Shown here one piece after another: positions 24,801-35,497 of a stretch of 47,169 nt of DNA. Numbering within the stretch: position 1 is the stretch's first letter; the number at the start of each line of letters is the position of its first letter. The stretch lies in contig CANFTO010000005.1 in NCBI GenBank assembly GCA_947449945.1, forward strand, positions 1 to 47,169, given 5' to 3'. Origin of the DNA: Actinomycetota bacterium (GTDB lineage: Bacteria > Actinomycetota > Actinomycetes > S36-B12). Under the pieces are notes generated by a model. The model saw nothing but the letters and a program-made list of their open reading frames with translations, ran no database searches and was not told the origin of the DNA. Position numbers and translations under genes: made by a program.

Positions 24801-25469
24801 GAAGTCCATCTCTTGTGCACCCTTGATGCTGGGGACTAAGAGCTGACGTGTTCCATCGGGCTTACTCATGTCGATAGCGAGGCCGAGATTGACCTGATCG
24901 GTAGCTACGAGTGCAGGTTTGCCATCAATCTCGGTGTAGCGACCATTCATTTCTGGAATCTCAGATGCAGCTTTAACGATGGCAAAGCCGATGAGGTGAG
25001 TGAATGAGACCTTGCCGCCGCGGGTGCGAGCTAAATGGTTATTGATGACCACACGGTTGTCTTCAAGAAGTCGAGCTGGAACTGCTCGCACGCTCGTTGC
25101 GGTAGGAACCGTGAGGCTGGCCTCCATGTTCGTGACCACGCGAGCGGCTGGGCCCTTGAGTACGACTGCGCCGGCATCAGCTGCCTTTGGTGCCGCGGGT
25201 GCTGACGGGGTGCTCGATGGGGCAGAAGCGGCTGGGGCAGAAGCAGCCGGGGTAGTGGTGGCTGGTGAAGCTGGGATTGATGGAGTTGCAACAGGTGCAC
25301 TCGCAATGGTGGCCACTGGTCGGGCACCGACGGCTGAAGGCGGCGTGTAATCGGCAAAGAACTCCCACCAATGTGGGTCTACTTTGTTCTTATCTTGCTT
25401 ATAGAGGTCATAGAGCTCTTCAACAAGCCACTCATTAGCGCCGAATGGGTCCATGGATTCCGTGGCCAC
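21816..25469 (-). CDS. kgd: Fused 2-oxoglutarate dehydrogenase E2/E1 (Kgd)
   Basis: Multifunctional actinobacterial enzyme of 1217 residues that oxidatively decarboxylates 2-oxoglutarate in the TCA cycle. Order: an N-terminal E1-type start (FGANEWLVEELYDLYKQD), an Ala/Pro/Ser-rich linker (about 45-100), an E2 succinyltransferase core with catalytic TYDHRIIQGAQSGEFL (about 320), then the thiamine-dependent E1 (MPHRGRLNVLTN; GDDPEAV). There is no lipoyl domain, as usual for this fusion. The start is GTG 25469 with AGAGG upstream; ATG 25454 is an alternative. Two direct repeats lie just upstream. Confidence 0.95.
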   Translation of the reverse strand: MATESMDPFGANEWLVEELYDLYKQDKNKVDPHWWEFFADYTPPSAVGARPVATIASAPVATPSIPASPATTTPAASAPAASAPSSTPSAPAAPKAADAGAVVLKGPAARVVTNMEASLTVPTATSVRAVPARLLEDNRVVINNHLARTRGGKVSFTHLIGFAIVKAASEIPEMNGRYTEIDGKPALVATDQVNLGLAIDMSKPDGTRQLLVPSIKGAQEMDFAQFHAAYEDTVRKARNNKLTVDDFAGTTMSLTNPGGLGTNMSVPRLMTGQGCIIGVGSLDYPAEWEGASAESIARNAVSRILTLTSTYDHRIIQGAQSGEFLRRIHQLLLGKDGFYDDIFRSLRIPYEPIRWAKDISASHETDLSKATRVQEIINAYRVSGHLLADVDPLEAHQPAHPDLDTMAHSLTLWDLDRVFPTGGFGGEQLMKFRDILKVLRDSYCRTIGIEYMHIQDPEQRKWIQDQVEAPFVRPEREEQLRILRKLNEAEALESFLQTKFVGQKRFSLEGGDSLIPLVDAIMIDAADAQLQEVAIGMPHRGRLNVLTNIAGKSYAQIFREFEGDFGPEMVQGSGDVKYHLGTSGTFTAPNGATTGVYLAANPSHLEAVDPVLEGIVRAKQDLLPKDQRDRLLPILMHGDAAFAGQGVVLETLQMSQIQGYRTEGTIHIVVNNQVGFTTSPRYSRSSTYSTDVARTIQAPIFHVNGDDPEAVVRVAQLAFAFRMKFHKDVVIDMVCYRRRGHNEGDDPSLTQPLMYKIIDNKRSVRKHYTEALIGRGDITMEEADEALKHFQGQLERIFQETKIDPEQAFSDVAQDIVERGSRELTRQTPAYEVDTSITQDQIDTIIASQLHMPEGFAVHPRLQPQLERRAQMVAADEIDWGMGEALAFGSLLLEGRTIRLAGQDSRRGTFGHRHGVIVDSNTGWQYKPLKQCYRDGAKLSIYDSLLSEYAAMGFEYGYSVARPDALVMWEAQFGDFANGAQTIVDEYISSGEQKWGQRSAVTLLLPHGFEGQGPDHSSARIERFLQLCAQDNMTVAYPSTPASYFHLLRWKVYGKLTRPLVIFTPKSLLRNKAAASKKADFTSGTFRAVIGDPSVNPAQVKTVLLCSGKVYYDLLAHREKTGTNDVAIIRVERLYPIPHKTLPLALQGMDNAEVRWVQEEPANQGAWSFMAMNLPAILNRPITGVTRPSSSSPAVGVHARHEEEQHALVEQAFAPRG

Positions 25470-25482
25470 TGCCGATCCTCTC

Positions 25483-25519
25483 GCACATAAAAGTGCTATT
25501 TGCTCGCGATAAAAGCGCT
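25483..25519. repeat. Paired direct repeats upstream of kgd
   Basis: GCACATAAAAGTGCT (25483-25497) and CGCGATAAAAGCGCT (25505-25519) repeat with a 22-bp period, about two helical turns, and each has partial dyad symmetry. They start 14 bp upstream of the kgd GTG. They could be an operator. The 11-mer ATAAAAGCGCT recurs at 37834-37844. Confidence 0.4.
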
Positions 25520-25638
25520 TCTCGGATTCGAGTCGCGCTGTTACCCAAGATTAGCCCTTGGATTGCCCCGTGCCCAGAGAACGCGAAGGTGGTCCTCGTC
25601 TCAATCGCGCCGGGTTTGGATCCTGCGATGGCCCGATT

Positions 25639-25644
25639 TACAGT
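25639..25644 (+). promoter_or_regulatory. -10 box of the L,D-transpeptidase gene (leaderless)
   Basis: TACAGT ends 6 nt before GTG 25651 and supports that start. Confidence 0.45.
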
Positions 25645-25650
25645 TAGTGC

Positions 25651-27024
25651 GTGCTTCCCCCACGTTTTCGCCACACCAGCATTGCTTTAGGTCTTTGCGT
25701 AGCGCTCCTTGGCGTAGCCGCGCCAGCGATGGCCGCTGCCCCGTACCCGGATCCGCCGAAGATTGCTGCGGTCACCACATCGGGGAGTGGATCGCTCCAG
25801 ATCACCTATGTCTTGCCAGTCAATAACTTCAGCTATCCCGTGACCGATGTGCAGGTCACGTCCAATGGCGGCAACACTTGGTCGAGTTGCGGCACAGTTG
25901 ATGGAGTGTGCACGGTAGGTGGGCTTACCAACGGTCTGCGTTACATCGTTGCTTTACGTTCTGTGAACTCCGCTGGACCAAGCGAGCCAAGTGTGAATGG
26001 TGCAGGAGTACCAGTAGTGCCGACTGCAGAAGATGCCGACAAATTGGCGAAATTACCTCGCTCGCGCGTCAATGTCACAGCACGCTTCGACGCAGCAAGC
26101 AATGATCTGGGTGTTGACGGCTCGGTTACCCGAGTAGGAATTGGCACGTTGCCGCAATTGAAGTTCACGCGCGATATCCCTAATAAGGCTGTAGTGGAGC
26201 GTCACCTCACTGTGTCGGCAACCTCGGATGCAACAGGAGCTACACAACTAGTTCCCGGCCGGTGGGCTTGGCAGGATGCGCGAACAATCGTTTACAGGCC
26301 AACTGGTTTTTGGCCTGGTCACTCAACGATCACCATCACATCTTCCTTGGATTCAGCCAATCTTGGTGTTGCTGGCGCATCCACGTTGGTCGGTAGTTCA
26401 ACCCTTGGTACGACCTACAGTTTTAAAACAGCGCGCTCGTTAGTTGGCCGTGTCGACGGCAAGACAGACGTCATGAATGTTTACGTCGACGGACAAAAGG
26501 TGAAGTCATTCAAGGTTTCACTTGGCGGACCAGACTGGCGCACTCGCAATGGAGTCAAGGTCATCAGCACGAAGAAAGAGCCACAGAAGACCTACACAAG
26601 TCAGGCACTAGGCCTCACCGCTCCGGAAGATCAGTACAGCCTGGATGCCAAATGGAATACCCGGTTGACTCCGTCTGGTGAATTCATCCATTCAGCGCCA
26701 TGGGCGACAGGCCGCTTGGGCAAGTACAACGGTTCGCATGGCTGCACCAACATGTTCGAAGATAACGCGAAGTGGATCTTCGACAACACGATCCCCGGCG
26801 ATGTATTCATCTACACGAACACCTTGGGCGAAACCGCTGCTCCAGGGAACGGCTCTGGGGGCCTGTGGAACATCCCGTGGACCAGTTGGGTGCGTAAATC
26901 CGCACTTGGCGGATTGCCATTGCCTAGCCCTTCACAAACGCCAGTTCCGACACCAACGCCTAGCACATCAAGCGTGCCTGCAACAGGTTCACCAACTCCA
27001 GGGCCGTCAACAGTTACCACCTAG
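25651..27024 (+). CDS. Secreted L,D-transpeptidase with fibronectin III and Ig-like domains
   Basis: Cell-wall enzyme forming 3-3 peptidoglycan crosslinks, 457 residues. An N-terminal signal peptide (hydrophobic core to about residue 29, AMAAA cleavage region) is followed by a fibronectin type III-like domain (about 33-123), an Ig-like domain (about 165-255) and a YkuD catalytic domain (about 258-390). The active-site motif is HSAPW...GSHGCTN with Cys365. A Pro/Thr/Ser-rich C-terminal tail (about 425-457) may span the wall. GTG 25651 is supported by a TACAGT -10 box. The added FnIII domain is unlike the common mycobacterial Ldt layout. Confidence 0.9.
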   Translation: MLPPRFRHTSIALGLCVALLGVAAPAMAAAPYPDPPKIAAVTTSGSGSLQITYVLPVNNFSYPVTDVQVTSNGGNTWSSCGTVDGVCTVGGLTNGLRYIVALRSVNSAGPSEPSVNGAGVPVVPTAEDADKLAKLPRSRVNVTARFDAASNDLGVDGSVTRVGIGTLPQLKFTRDIPNKAVVERHLTVSATSDATGATQLVPGRWAWQDARTIVYRPTGFWPGHSTITITSSLDSANLGVAGASTLVGSSTLGTTYSFKTARSLVGRVDGKTDVMNVYVDGQKVKSFKVSLGGPDWRTRNGVKVISTKKEPQKTYTSQALGLTAPEDQYSLDAKWNTRLTPSGEFIHSAPWATGRLGKYNGSHGCTNMFEDNAKWIFDNTIPGDVFIYTNTLGETAAPGNGSGGLWNIPWTSWVRKSALGGLPLPSPSQTPVPTPTPSTSSVPATGSPTPGPSTVTT

Positions 27025-27050
27025 ACCGATCTACTGGCAGGATTACCGGC

Positions 27051-29123
27051 ATGAGTTTTTTGACCCGTGTGGTGGGTGCCTTAGGTCCAAATCGAAGTTT
27101 GGCAGAGCGCGTTGCGCTGTTTGCTGCAGCAGCAGCTGTGGGGCCATCCTTTGAACCTGGGTTACAGCCACGCAAAACCATGGATCAAGCAATTGCGACT
27201 GGTGTTATTTCAGCAGCCACTCTCTCGTTAGTCACAGCAACGCAAAGCAGCATTGATTCGCTCGGCAATGCTGTGATGAAGACTCGTGGTGTTGATCGTA
27301 CGAATGCCACATCGGCAACAAAGTTGATCTTCAACGTTGGCACCAATATTGCAGTCGCGGGAATTACCGGAGGGATCGCACGAGCATTGCCGCCGCATGA
27401 AGATGAACAGTTGCGTCGTGGTTTAACACGAGTTGCAGCTCAACGGTCTTCCAAGGTTGCACTTGCCGGTGCCGCGCTGAGCGGAATTATCGGAACATTC
27501 GATTTGATTGGACAGAAAGTTCCGGGTCTGCGATGGACCTCCTATGTCCCATTGGCATTACCGGCAGGCATTGCGGCTTCGGCCTTTGAAATTCACCGGG
27601 TGCATCAAAATGCTCAGGAGTATGGGGACACAACTATTGCTAAGGTCTCAACGCGCAACTCTGTAGCCATCGCAGTCGGTGTGGGTGCAGGTGTGTTGGC
27701 ACTGCAAGCGGGCGAACGCCTTTTAGCTTCGAAAGTTTCTCAGTCGCTACTACGCGTTGCTCCAGACTACGACGAAGTCGCAAATCCCGTCGGTCACCTT
27801 GTTGCGCTGGGCATTCTTGGTGGTGCCCTCACTGCTGGATACGAATACGCAACCCGTCGTGTTGAACAAGGCGGTGCGGCGATTGAGCCGGCTTACGAGA
27901 CTCCACCGACGAGTCCATTTGTTTCAGGCAGTCCAGACAGTTTGGTTTCCTTCGAGAGTTTGTCCCGCGAAGGACGCCGCTTCACCAACATGGTGCTTAC
28001 CCGTAATGAAATCGAAGAAGTCATGGGTACTCCTGCAACTCATGACCCCATTCGCTTATTTGTTGGTCTGGATACTTCAAATGTCCTAGAAGAGCGCGTT
28101 GAGTTACTCATTGATGAACTTGTTCGCACAAATGCGTTCGATCGTGAAGTCCTATGTTTCGCATCGCCAACAGGATCCGGATACATCAACTACGTATTGG
28201 CTGAAGCGCTCGAATACTTGACTCTTGGCAACAGTGCAATTGCAACGATTCAATACTCGCTACTGCCATCGCCGATGTCACTGGATCGCACCGGGCTTGC
28301 GGTAGAGCAAAACCGCGCGGTGATGTACGCGATTACTGGCTACATGCGAGGGCTACCGCCAGAGAAGCGACCAAAGTTTGTGCTGTTTGGCGAGAGTCTT
28401 GGTGCTCTCACGATGCAAGATATTTGGCAGCACCGCACGGTTGAAGCGATGGATCGCGATTTCGTGCACTCAGGCATTTTCTTAGGCACTCCTTCCGCCA
28501 CTGAATTTGCAAAGTCATGGCGCCTTGATAAGGAGAAGATTGACCCAGAAGGCGTGATGATCGAACTCGATAACTATGGCGAGTACCTCGATCTCCCTGA
28601 CGAGCAGCGAGCGAAAATTCGCTATACCTTGTTGAGTCATTACAACGATCCAATTCCAAAATTTGGAACGAACCTGTTGCTGCGTCAGCCTTGGTGGCTT
28701 GGCCCAGTTGATGAACGCCCTGAAGGCGTGCCAAGGTCAACTCGTTGGCGACCAGGAACGTCATTTGTGTTGACGGGTGTGGACATGATTAATGCCATGG
28801 AAGTGATCCCGGGCATCTTTGGTCGTCGCGGTCACGATTACCGTGAAGATATTGCTCGCTTTGTGACATCTACGTATGACCTCCCTGCCACAGCAACGCA
28901 GTTACTGCGGATGGAAGAAGCATTGCGATCCCGAGAGTTGCAGTGGGCTCAGCGTCGTGTGGTCACTGAGCAAGTTGCTCGCGCGAAGGAAGCACTGAAG
29001 CGTGAGATGAAGTCTTGGAATGTCAGCGGAAGTCCTGACAATGCCAATGAGGATCTTTGGAAGGAACTAGTTGCATCAGCGCAGGCTGAAATTCTTGCAG
29101 AGGATCAGGCCAGCGCTCACTAG
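27051..29123 (+). CDS. Abhydrolase_9 integral membrane alpha/beta-hydrolase
   Basis: Protein of 690 residues. The N-terminal third has several hydrophobic segments (Abhydrolase_9_N type), and the C-terminal part is a cytosolic or extracytosolic alpha/beta-hydrolase of the Abhydrolase_9 (formerly DUF2319) family. The nucleophile elbow is FGESLGALT with Ser449; VGLDTSNVLEERVELLIDEL and SLLPSPMSLDR are family blocks. Substrate unknown; lipid or cell-envelope ester hydrolysis is a guess. The ATG lies 26 bp after the Ldt stop, so the two may share a transcript. The stop directly abuts that of the convergent transglycosylase gene. Confidence 0.85.
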   Translation: MSFLTRVVGALGPNRSLAERVALFAAAAAVGPSFEPGLQPRKTMDQAIATGVISAATLSLVTATQSSIDSLGNAVMKTRGVDRTNATSATKLIFNVGTNIAVAGITGGIARALPPHEDEQLRRGLTRVAAQRSSKVALAGAALSGIIGTFDLIGQKVPGLRWTSYVPLALPAGIAASAFEIHRVHQNAQEYGDTTIAKVSTRNSVAIAVGVGAGVLALQAGERLLASKVSQSLLRVAPDYDEVANPVGHLVALGILGGALTAGYEYATRRVEQGGAAIEPAYETPPTSPFVSGSPDSLVSFESLSREGRRFTNMVLTRNEIEEVMGTPATHDPIRLFVGLDTSNVLEERVELLIDELVRTNAFDREVLCFASPTGSGYINYVLAEALEYLTLGNSAIATIQYSLLPSPMSLDRTGLAVEQNRAVMYAITGYMRGLPPEKRPKFVLFGESLGALTMQDIWQHRTVEAMDRDFVHSGIFLGTPSATEFAKSWRLDKEKIDPEGVMIELDNYGEYLDLPDEQRAKIRYTLLSHYNDPIPKFGTNLLLRQPWWLGPVDERPEGVPRSTRWRPGTSFVLTGVDMINAMEVIPGIFGRRGHDYREDIARFVTSTYDLPATATQLLRMEEALRSRELQWAQRRVVTEQVARAKEALKREMKSWNVSGSPDNANEDLWKELVASAQAEILAEDQASAH

Positions 29124-29672
29124 TTACCAGCTGATGTTCTTGGCATCTTCCAAGATTGCTTTGACATAGTTCTGTGTTTCGGGGAATGGCGGAATACCGT
29201 CGTATTTTCGTACCGCACCATGCCCGGCGTTGTATGCCGCCAATGTGTTGTTAAGGCGGTTACCGCTCACGTTTTTCACGAGCTTGCGATTGAGGCAATT
29301 AAAGTCTGCCGCTGCGGGGATGGCATCCTCGGGATCCCACACGTTTGCTGCGCCGTCTCCATTTGCATCAATACCCACTTGATTCCATACCTCGGGCATA
29401 AATTGAGCAATGCCTTGTGCCCCAGCAGAACTCGTCGCCTTGGGGTTCCAGTGGCTTTCATTGGCGAGTTGGGCAGCCAAAATCTCTGGTGGAATAGCAG
29501 GGCAGCGCTGTGCTGAACTCAAGACCAAAGCACGGTAGTCAGGTGGAACCTGAACTGGACCAATAAGGCCGTAGCTCTTTGCTGTCTGCCAGGCCCAGTT
29601 TCCAGAAAAGATCACGCCGGCGACAACAAGTCCGATGACCATGAGGGATCGGATCCGATGTTTTGGGCGCAC
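29124..29672 (-). CDS. Membrane-anchored lytic transglycosylase (SLT family)
   Basis: Peptidoglycan-cleaving enzyme of 182 residues. An N-terminal signal anchor (SLMVIGLVVAGVIFSG) is followed by an SLT/goose-lysozyme-like domain: catalytic Glu in ANESHWNP, then SSAGAQGIAQFMP and the C-terminal AAYNAGHGAV motif. GTG 29672 is chosen since a TACCGT -10 box ends 6 nt upstream and an anchor follows directly. An ATG at 29741 would add 23 residues and overlap the divergent GTPase gene. It probably acts at the outer face of the membrane. GTPase and transglycosylase starts are 47 bp apart. Confidence 0.88.
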   Translation of the reverse strand: MRPKHRIRSLMVIGLVVAGVIFSGNWAWQTAKSYGLIGPVQVPPDYRALVLSSAQRCPAIPPEILAAQLANESHWNPKATSSAGAQGIAQFMPEVWNQVGIDANGDGAANVWDPEDAIPAAADFNCLNRKLVKNVSGNRLNNTLAAYNAGHGAVRKYDGIPPFPETQNYVKAILEDAKNISW

Positions 29673-29678
29673 GGAACC

Positions 29679-29684
29679 ACGGTA
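29679..29684 (-). promoter_or_regulatory. -10 box of the lytic transglycosylase gene (leaderless)
   Basis: TACCGT on the minus strand, ending 6 nt before GTG 29672. It is divergent from the GTPase promoter 23 bp away. Confidence 0.45.
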
Positions 29685-29707
29685 ACCCGAATCGCATGGG
29701 AACCGCG

Positions 29708-29713
29708 TACGGT
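29708..29713 (+). promoter_or_regulatory. -10 box of the GTPase gene (leaderless)
   Basis: TACGGT ends 6 nt before GTG 29720 and supports that start over an open frame reaching back to 29663. Confidence 0.45.
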
Positions 29714-29719
29714 GGGTGC

Positions 29720-30904
29720 GTGGCTGATCAAAGCGATGCAAAGGTCCCTGACCTTTCGCGCCCTCAGGTTGAGTCTCTCTTTGAGCAAAAACTTGCTGAG
29801 GCCTTTGCCGCTCTTGGAATCTTTAATCTTCTTGTTGTAGGCAAGACGGGTGTTGGCAAGTCGACATTGGTCAACGCAATGTTCGGCAGTGATGTAGCTC
29901 AAACTGGAATTGGTGAACCAGTTACTCGAGGACTCACGCACTATGCATTGCCTGACAGTTTCCTTGGGCTTTATGACGCAGAAGGCTTTGAAACGGGGAT
30001 GGCAGGCGACGCCATTCTCTTGGGTCTGCAAGCGTTGGTTGATCAATACAGCCAAAAGCCCTCGCAAGAGCAATTACATGCGGCGTGGTACCTCGTGCGG
30101 TGGTCAGACCGGCGTTTCGAACAAGCCCAAATTGATTTTGTGCGCAAACTCGTTGCATTGGGTTTGCCAGTGATCATCGTGCTCACTCAAGTGCCGACGA
30201 GCAACGCAAGCATCCACCCTGAAGCTTTGGAATTTGCCTCGTATATCAATGGGCTTGGGTTGCCAACATCAGGCAACGTCGTGCTCACCAATGCATTAGC
30301 CGATGCATTTACTCATGCTCCGGTGTTTGGTTTGCAGGATCTCCTCGATGCCACGTATCTCGTTGTTCCTGAAGTCGCCGAAAAAGCGTTAACTGCAGCT
30401 CAAGTTGTTGATATCGGACGTAAAAAAAAAGCCGTAGCCGCGATCATTAATCAGGCCTGCACGATCGCGGCTGGAATAGGTGCAACTCCAATCCCATTTG
30501 CCGACGCGGCTCTCTTGATTCCAAATCAGATAACGATGATTGCGCGCATCACCGCTGCCTATGGGTTACCACCAAGCAAGTCTCGTGCGATGTCGATGGC
30601 TGGATCCGTTGTGCTGACTGGCGGAGCAACACTTGCCGGAAGGTATGCAGTAACGAGTTTATTGAAATTCATCCCAGGTGGAGCTGTTGCAGGATCGGCC
30701 ATATCTGCAACTGTTGCAGCGAGCATGACGAAAGCAGTAGGTGCTGCGTGGTCTCAAGTGTGTGAGCTTGCGATTGGGCTCGATGATGCCCAACGCGATC
30801 GATTCTGGGCCAGTGGTCAAGTAGCCGAACAATTCCTTGTTTTCTTTAAGCAGAATCCGGGCACGGGGGCATCACTTCTCAAGCGGGTCACTAAACGTGC
30901 ATAG
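29720..30904 (+). CDS. GTPase with C-terminal DUF697-like membrane domain
   Basis: Protein of 394 residues. The N-terminal Era/dynamin-like G domain has a P-loop VVGKTGVGKST (about residue 40) and the DAEGFE (G3) motif. Where G4 normally reads NKxD, this protein has LTQVP, so nucleotide specificity may be altered. The C-terminal part (about 210-390) has several hydrophobic segments like DUF697 domains, suggesting peripheral or integral membrane association. Function unknown. A run of nine A residues at 30422-30430 encodes Lys-Lys-Lys. The PAC2 gene follows 36 bp downstream. Confidence 0.8.
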   Translation: MADQSDAKVPDLSRPQVESLFEQKLAEAFAALGIFNLLVVGKTGVGKSTLVNAMFGSDVAQTGIGEPVTRGLTHYALPDSFLGLYDAEGFETGMAGDAILLGLQALVDQYSQKPSQEQLHAAWYLVRWSDRRFEQAQIDFVRKLVALGLPVIIVLTQVPTSNASIHPEALEFASYINGLGLPTSGNVVLTNALADAFTHAPVFGLQDLLDATYLVVPEVAEKALTAAQVVDIGRKKKAVAAIINQACTIAAGIGATPIPFADAALLIPNQITMIARITAAYGLPPSKSRAMSMAGSVVLTGGATLAGRYAVTSLLKFIPGGAVAGSAISATVAASMTKAVGAAWSQVCELAIGLDDAQRDRFWASGQVAEQFLVFFKQNPGTGASLLKRVTKRA

Positions 30905-30940
30905 TTTGAGTTGCATCATTTATCGTTAAGAGGAGATCTT

Positions 30941-31851
30941 GTGCGGGCGCCGGAAGAGATGTACACCGTTCATCAAATGCCAACATTTGATGATTCACCG
31001 GTGTTGATTCATGCGTTCACGGGATATGTTGATGCAGGTGGCGCAGTGCGCATGATGATTAATCACATTCTCGAAACTTGCGAGCATCACTTGATTGCAA
31101 CCTTCGATGTAGATGAAGTTATGGATTTCCGTGCTCGCCGACCAATTCTTTCCTATTCCGTTGATCACTTCACCGGTGTAGACATTCCGGCGATTCAGTT
31201 GCACGAGGTCATTGATGACGAAGGAACGCGGTTCCTCTTGCTTGCTGGGCCAGAGCCTGACTATCAGTGGATGAGATTTATCAAAGCTGTGACACATCTA
31301 GGAAAAACCCTGAACGTGCGCCTTGCTGTTGCGACCTCAGGTATTCCATGGCCAGCGCCACACACGCGCACTATCGGCATCACTGTCCACGGTTCAGATC
31401 CTTCGCTTGTACAAGGATTTCGTTCGCAAGTTGGCGATGTTGAAGTTCCTGGTCATATGGGTGCGATGCTTGAATTCCACCTAGCCCAAGCGGGTTTTGA
31501 CTCCATGGGCATCACGGCACAAGTTCCACACTACTTAGCTCAATTCCAGTATCCGCAAAGTGCGCAAACATTGCTGAATAGCTTGAGCATGATCACAGGC
31601 CTTGCATTGGCCGCGGATGGTTTAGACGATTTGGCAGAAAAAGCCACCTCGGAAATTGAAGAGCAGCTCGAAGGAAATGATGAATTCACAACTGTGGTTG
31701 CGGCACTAGAACATCAGTACGACCAAGTTCACAGTGCAGATAACGAAGCCACGTTCGCTGAACCTGAGAATGTGCCAACAGGCGATGAGCTTGCGGCTCA
31801 GTTTGAATCCTTCTTGCGTGATCTGGATGCCGAAGACGGTTCAGCACAAGG

Positions 31852-31855
<4 letters not shown>
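30941..31855 (+). CDS. PAC2-family (proteasome assembly chaperone-like) protein
   Basis: Cytosolic protein of 304 residues in the PAC2 superfamily, whose eukaryotic members assemble proteasomes; bacterial members are uncharacterised. The family core is visible (PVLIHAFTGYVDAGGAV, LATFDVDEV, LLLAGPEPDYQW), and a C-terminal acidic part follows. The start is GTG 30941, as AGGAG is 5 nt upstream. It likely follows the GTPase gene on one transcript. Whether this genome has a proteasome cannot be seen here. Its stop shares a TTAA with the convergent peptidase gene. Confidence 0.82.
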
Positions 31856-34646
<2,791 letters not shown>

Positions 34647-34664
34647 AGCTTCAGTCGACCGGTA

Positions 34665-35345
34665 TTAGACAGCTGTTTCGATGTCATAGGTAGGTTCACG
34701 GCGCTTGATGTACGCAATAACCGGATAAGTAATTGGCAGCAGGACCACTTCGAGCAGCGTCTTGTAGAAGTATCCGACGATTACATAGTTCGCAAACTCG
34801 GCGCCCGTAATAATCCCGTAGAACGCAATGGTGCAAAAAACCAAGGTGTCAGCGAATTCCCCGACGATTGTTGATCCGATGAGCCGGGCCCAGAGGTGCT
34901 TTTCTTTAGTTCGTTCCTTGATTTTAACCAGTACGTATGAATTCAGCAGTTGGCCAATCAGATAGCCGCAGACCGAGGCCAGCACGATGCGAGGAACAAA
35001 GCCAAGCACCGCTTCATAGGCCGCCTGATTTTCGTAACCATCTGCGATGGGCGAAATTTGAACGACCCAGAAAGTGATAGCTGCCAATATCGCCATCGCA
35101 AAACCCAGCACGATTGCGCGTCGGGCTGCTTTCCATCCATAGACCTCACTAAGGACGTCACCGATGATGTAAGCCAATGGGAACAGGAATGCGCCACCGT
35201 CGACGATCACCGGGCCAAAGGAGATGAGTTTCGTAGCGGCAATATTGGAAATGATGAGGATGCTGACGAATACGCCCACGATAAGCGGGTAATAGCTTTG
35301 CGTTACCGAAGCAAAATGCACACGATTGGGCGTGGTGACAGTCAT
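34665..35345 (-). CDS. yhhQ: Queuosine precursor transporter (YhhQ family)
   Basis: Inner-membrane protein of 226 residues with about six hydrophobic segments, in the VUT/YhhQ family that imports queuine or preQ bases. Family blocks include LISNIAATKLISFG, FLFPLAYIIGDVLSEVYG and EFADTLVFCTIAF. Start ATG 35345 has GAAAGGA about 7 nt upstream. It is convergent with tgt (18 bp between stops), supporting a salvage pathway. The tRNA-Arg gene ends 27 bp upstream of the start on the same strand, so the two may be co-transcribed. No preQ1 riboswitch fits in this gap. Confidence 0.9.
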   Translation of the reverse strand: MTVTTPNRVHFASVTQSYYPLIVGVFVSILIISNIAATKLISFGPVIVDGGAFLFPLAYIIGDVLSEVYGWKAARRAIVLGFAMAILAAITFWVVQISPIADGYENQAAYEAVLGFVPRIVLASVCGYLIGQLLNSYVLVKIKERTKEKHLWARLIGSTIVGEFADTLVFCTIAFYGIITGAEFANYVIVGYFYKTLLEVVLLPITYPVIAYIKRREPTYDIETAV

Positions 35346-35372
35346 CTCGGTCGTCCTTTCGTCAGTCGTACT

Positions 35373-35448
35373 TGGTGCCCCCGGCAGGATTCGAACCTGC
35401 GACCTTCGGTACCGGAAACCGGCGCTCTATCCCCTGAGCTACGGAGGC
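35373..35448 (-). tRNA. tRNA-Arg (CCG anticodon)
   Basis: 76-nt cloverleaf on the minus strand with encoded CCA. Acceptor stem GCCTCCG pairs with CGGGGGC (one G-U), the D stem GCTC/GAGC and the T arm GCAGG-TTCGAAT-CCTGC are perfect. The anticodon loop is TTCCGGT, giving anticodon CCG (Arg, codon CGG). The anticodon stem has a C-A mismatch at its outer pair (positions 27-43). Confidence 0.95.
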
Positions 35449-35497
35449 AAACGAGTGTCAGGCTAGCAGCGGAGCGTGATGCTGAGACCATAGGCAG

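Noticed and set aside
35346-35372. preQ1 riboswitch in front of yhhQ
   Set aside because: Only 27 bp separate yhhQ from the tRNA, too little for the aptamer and its platform.
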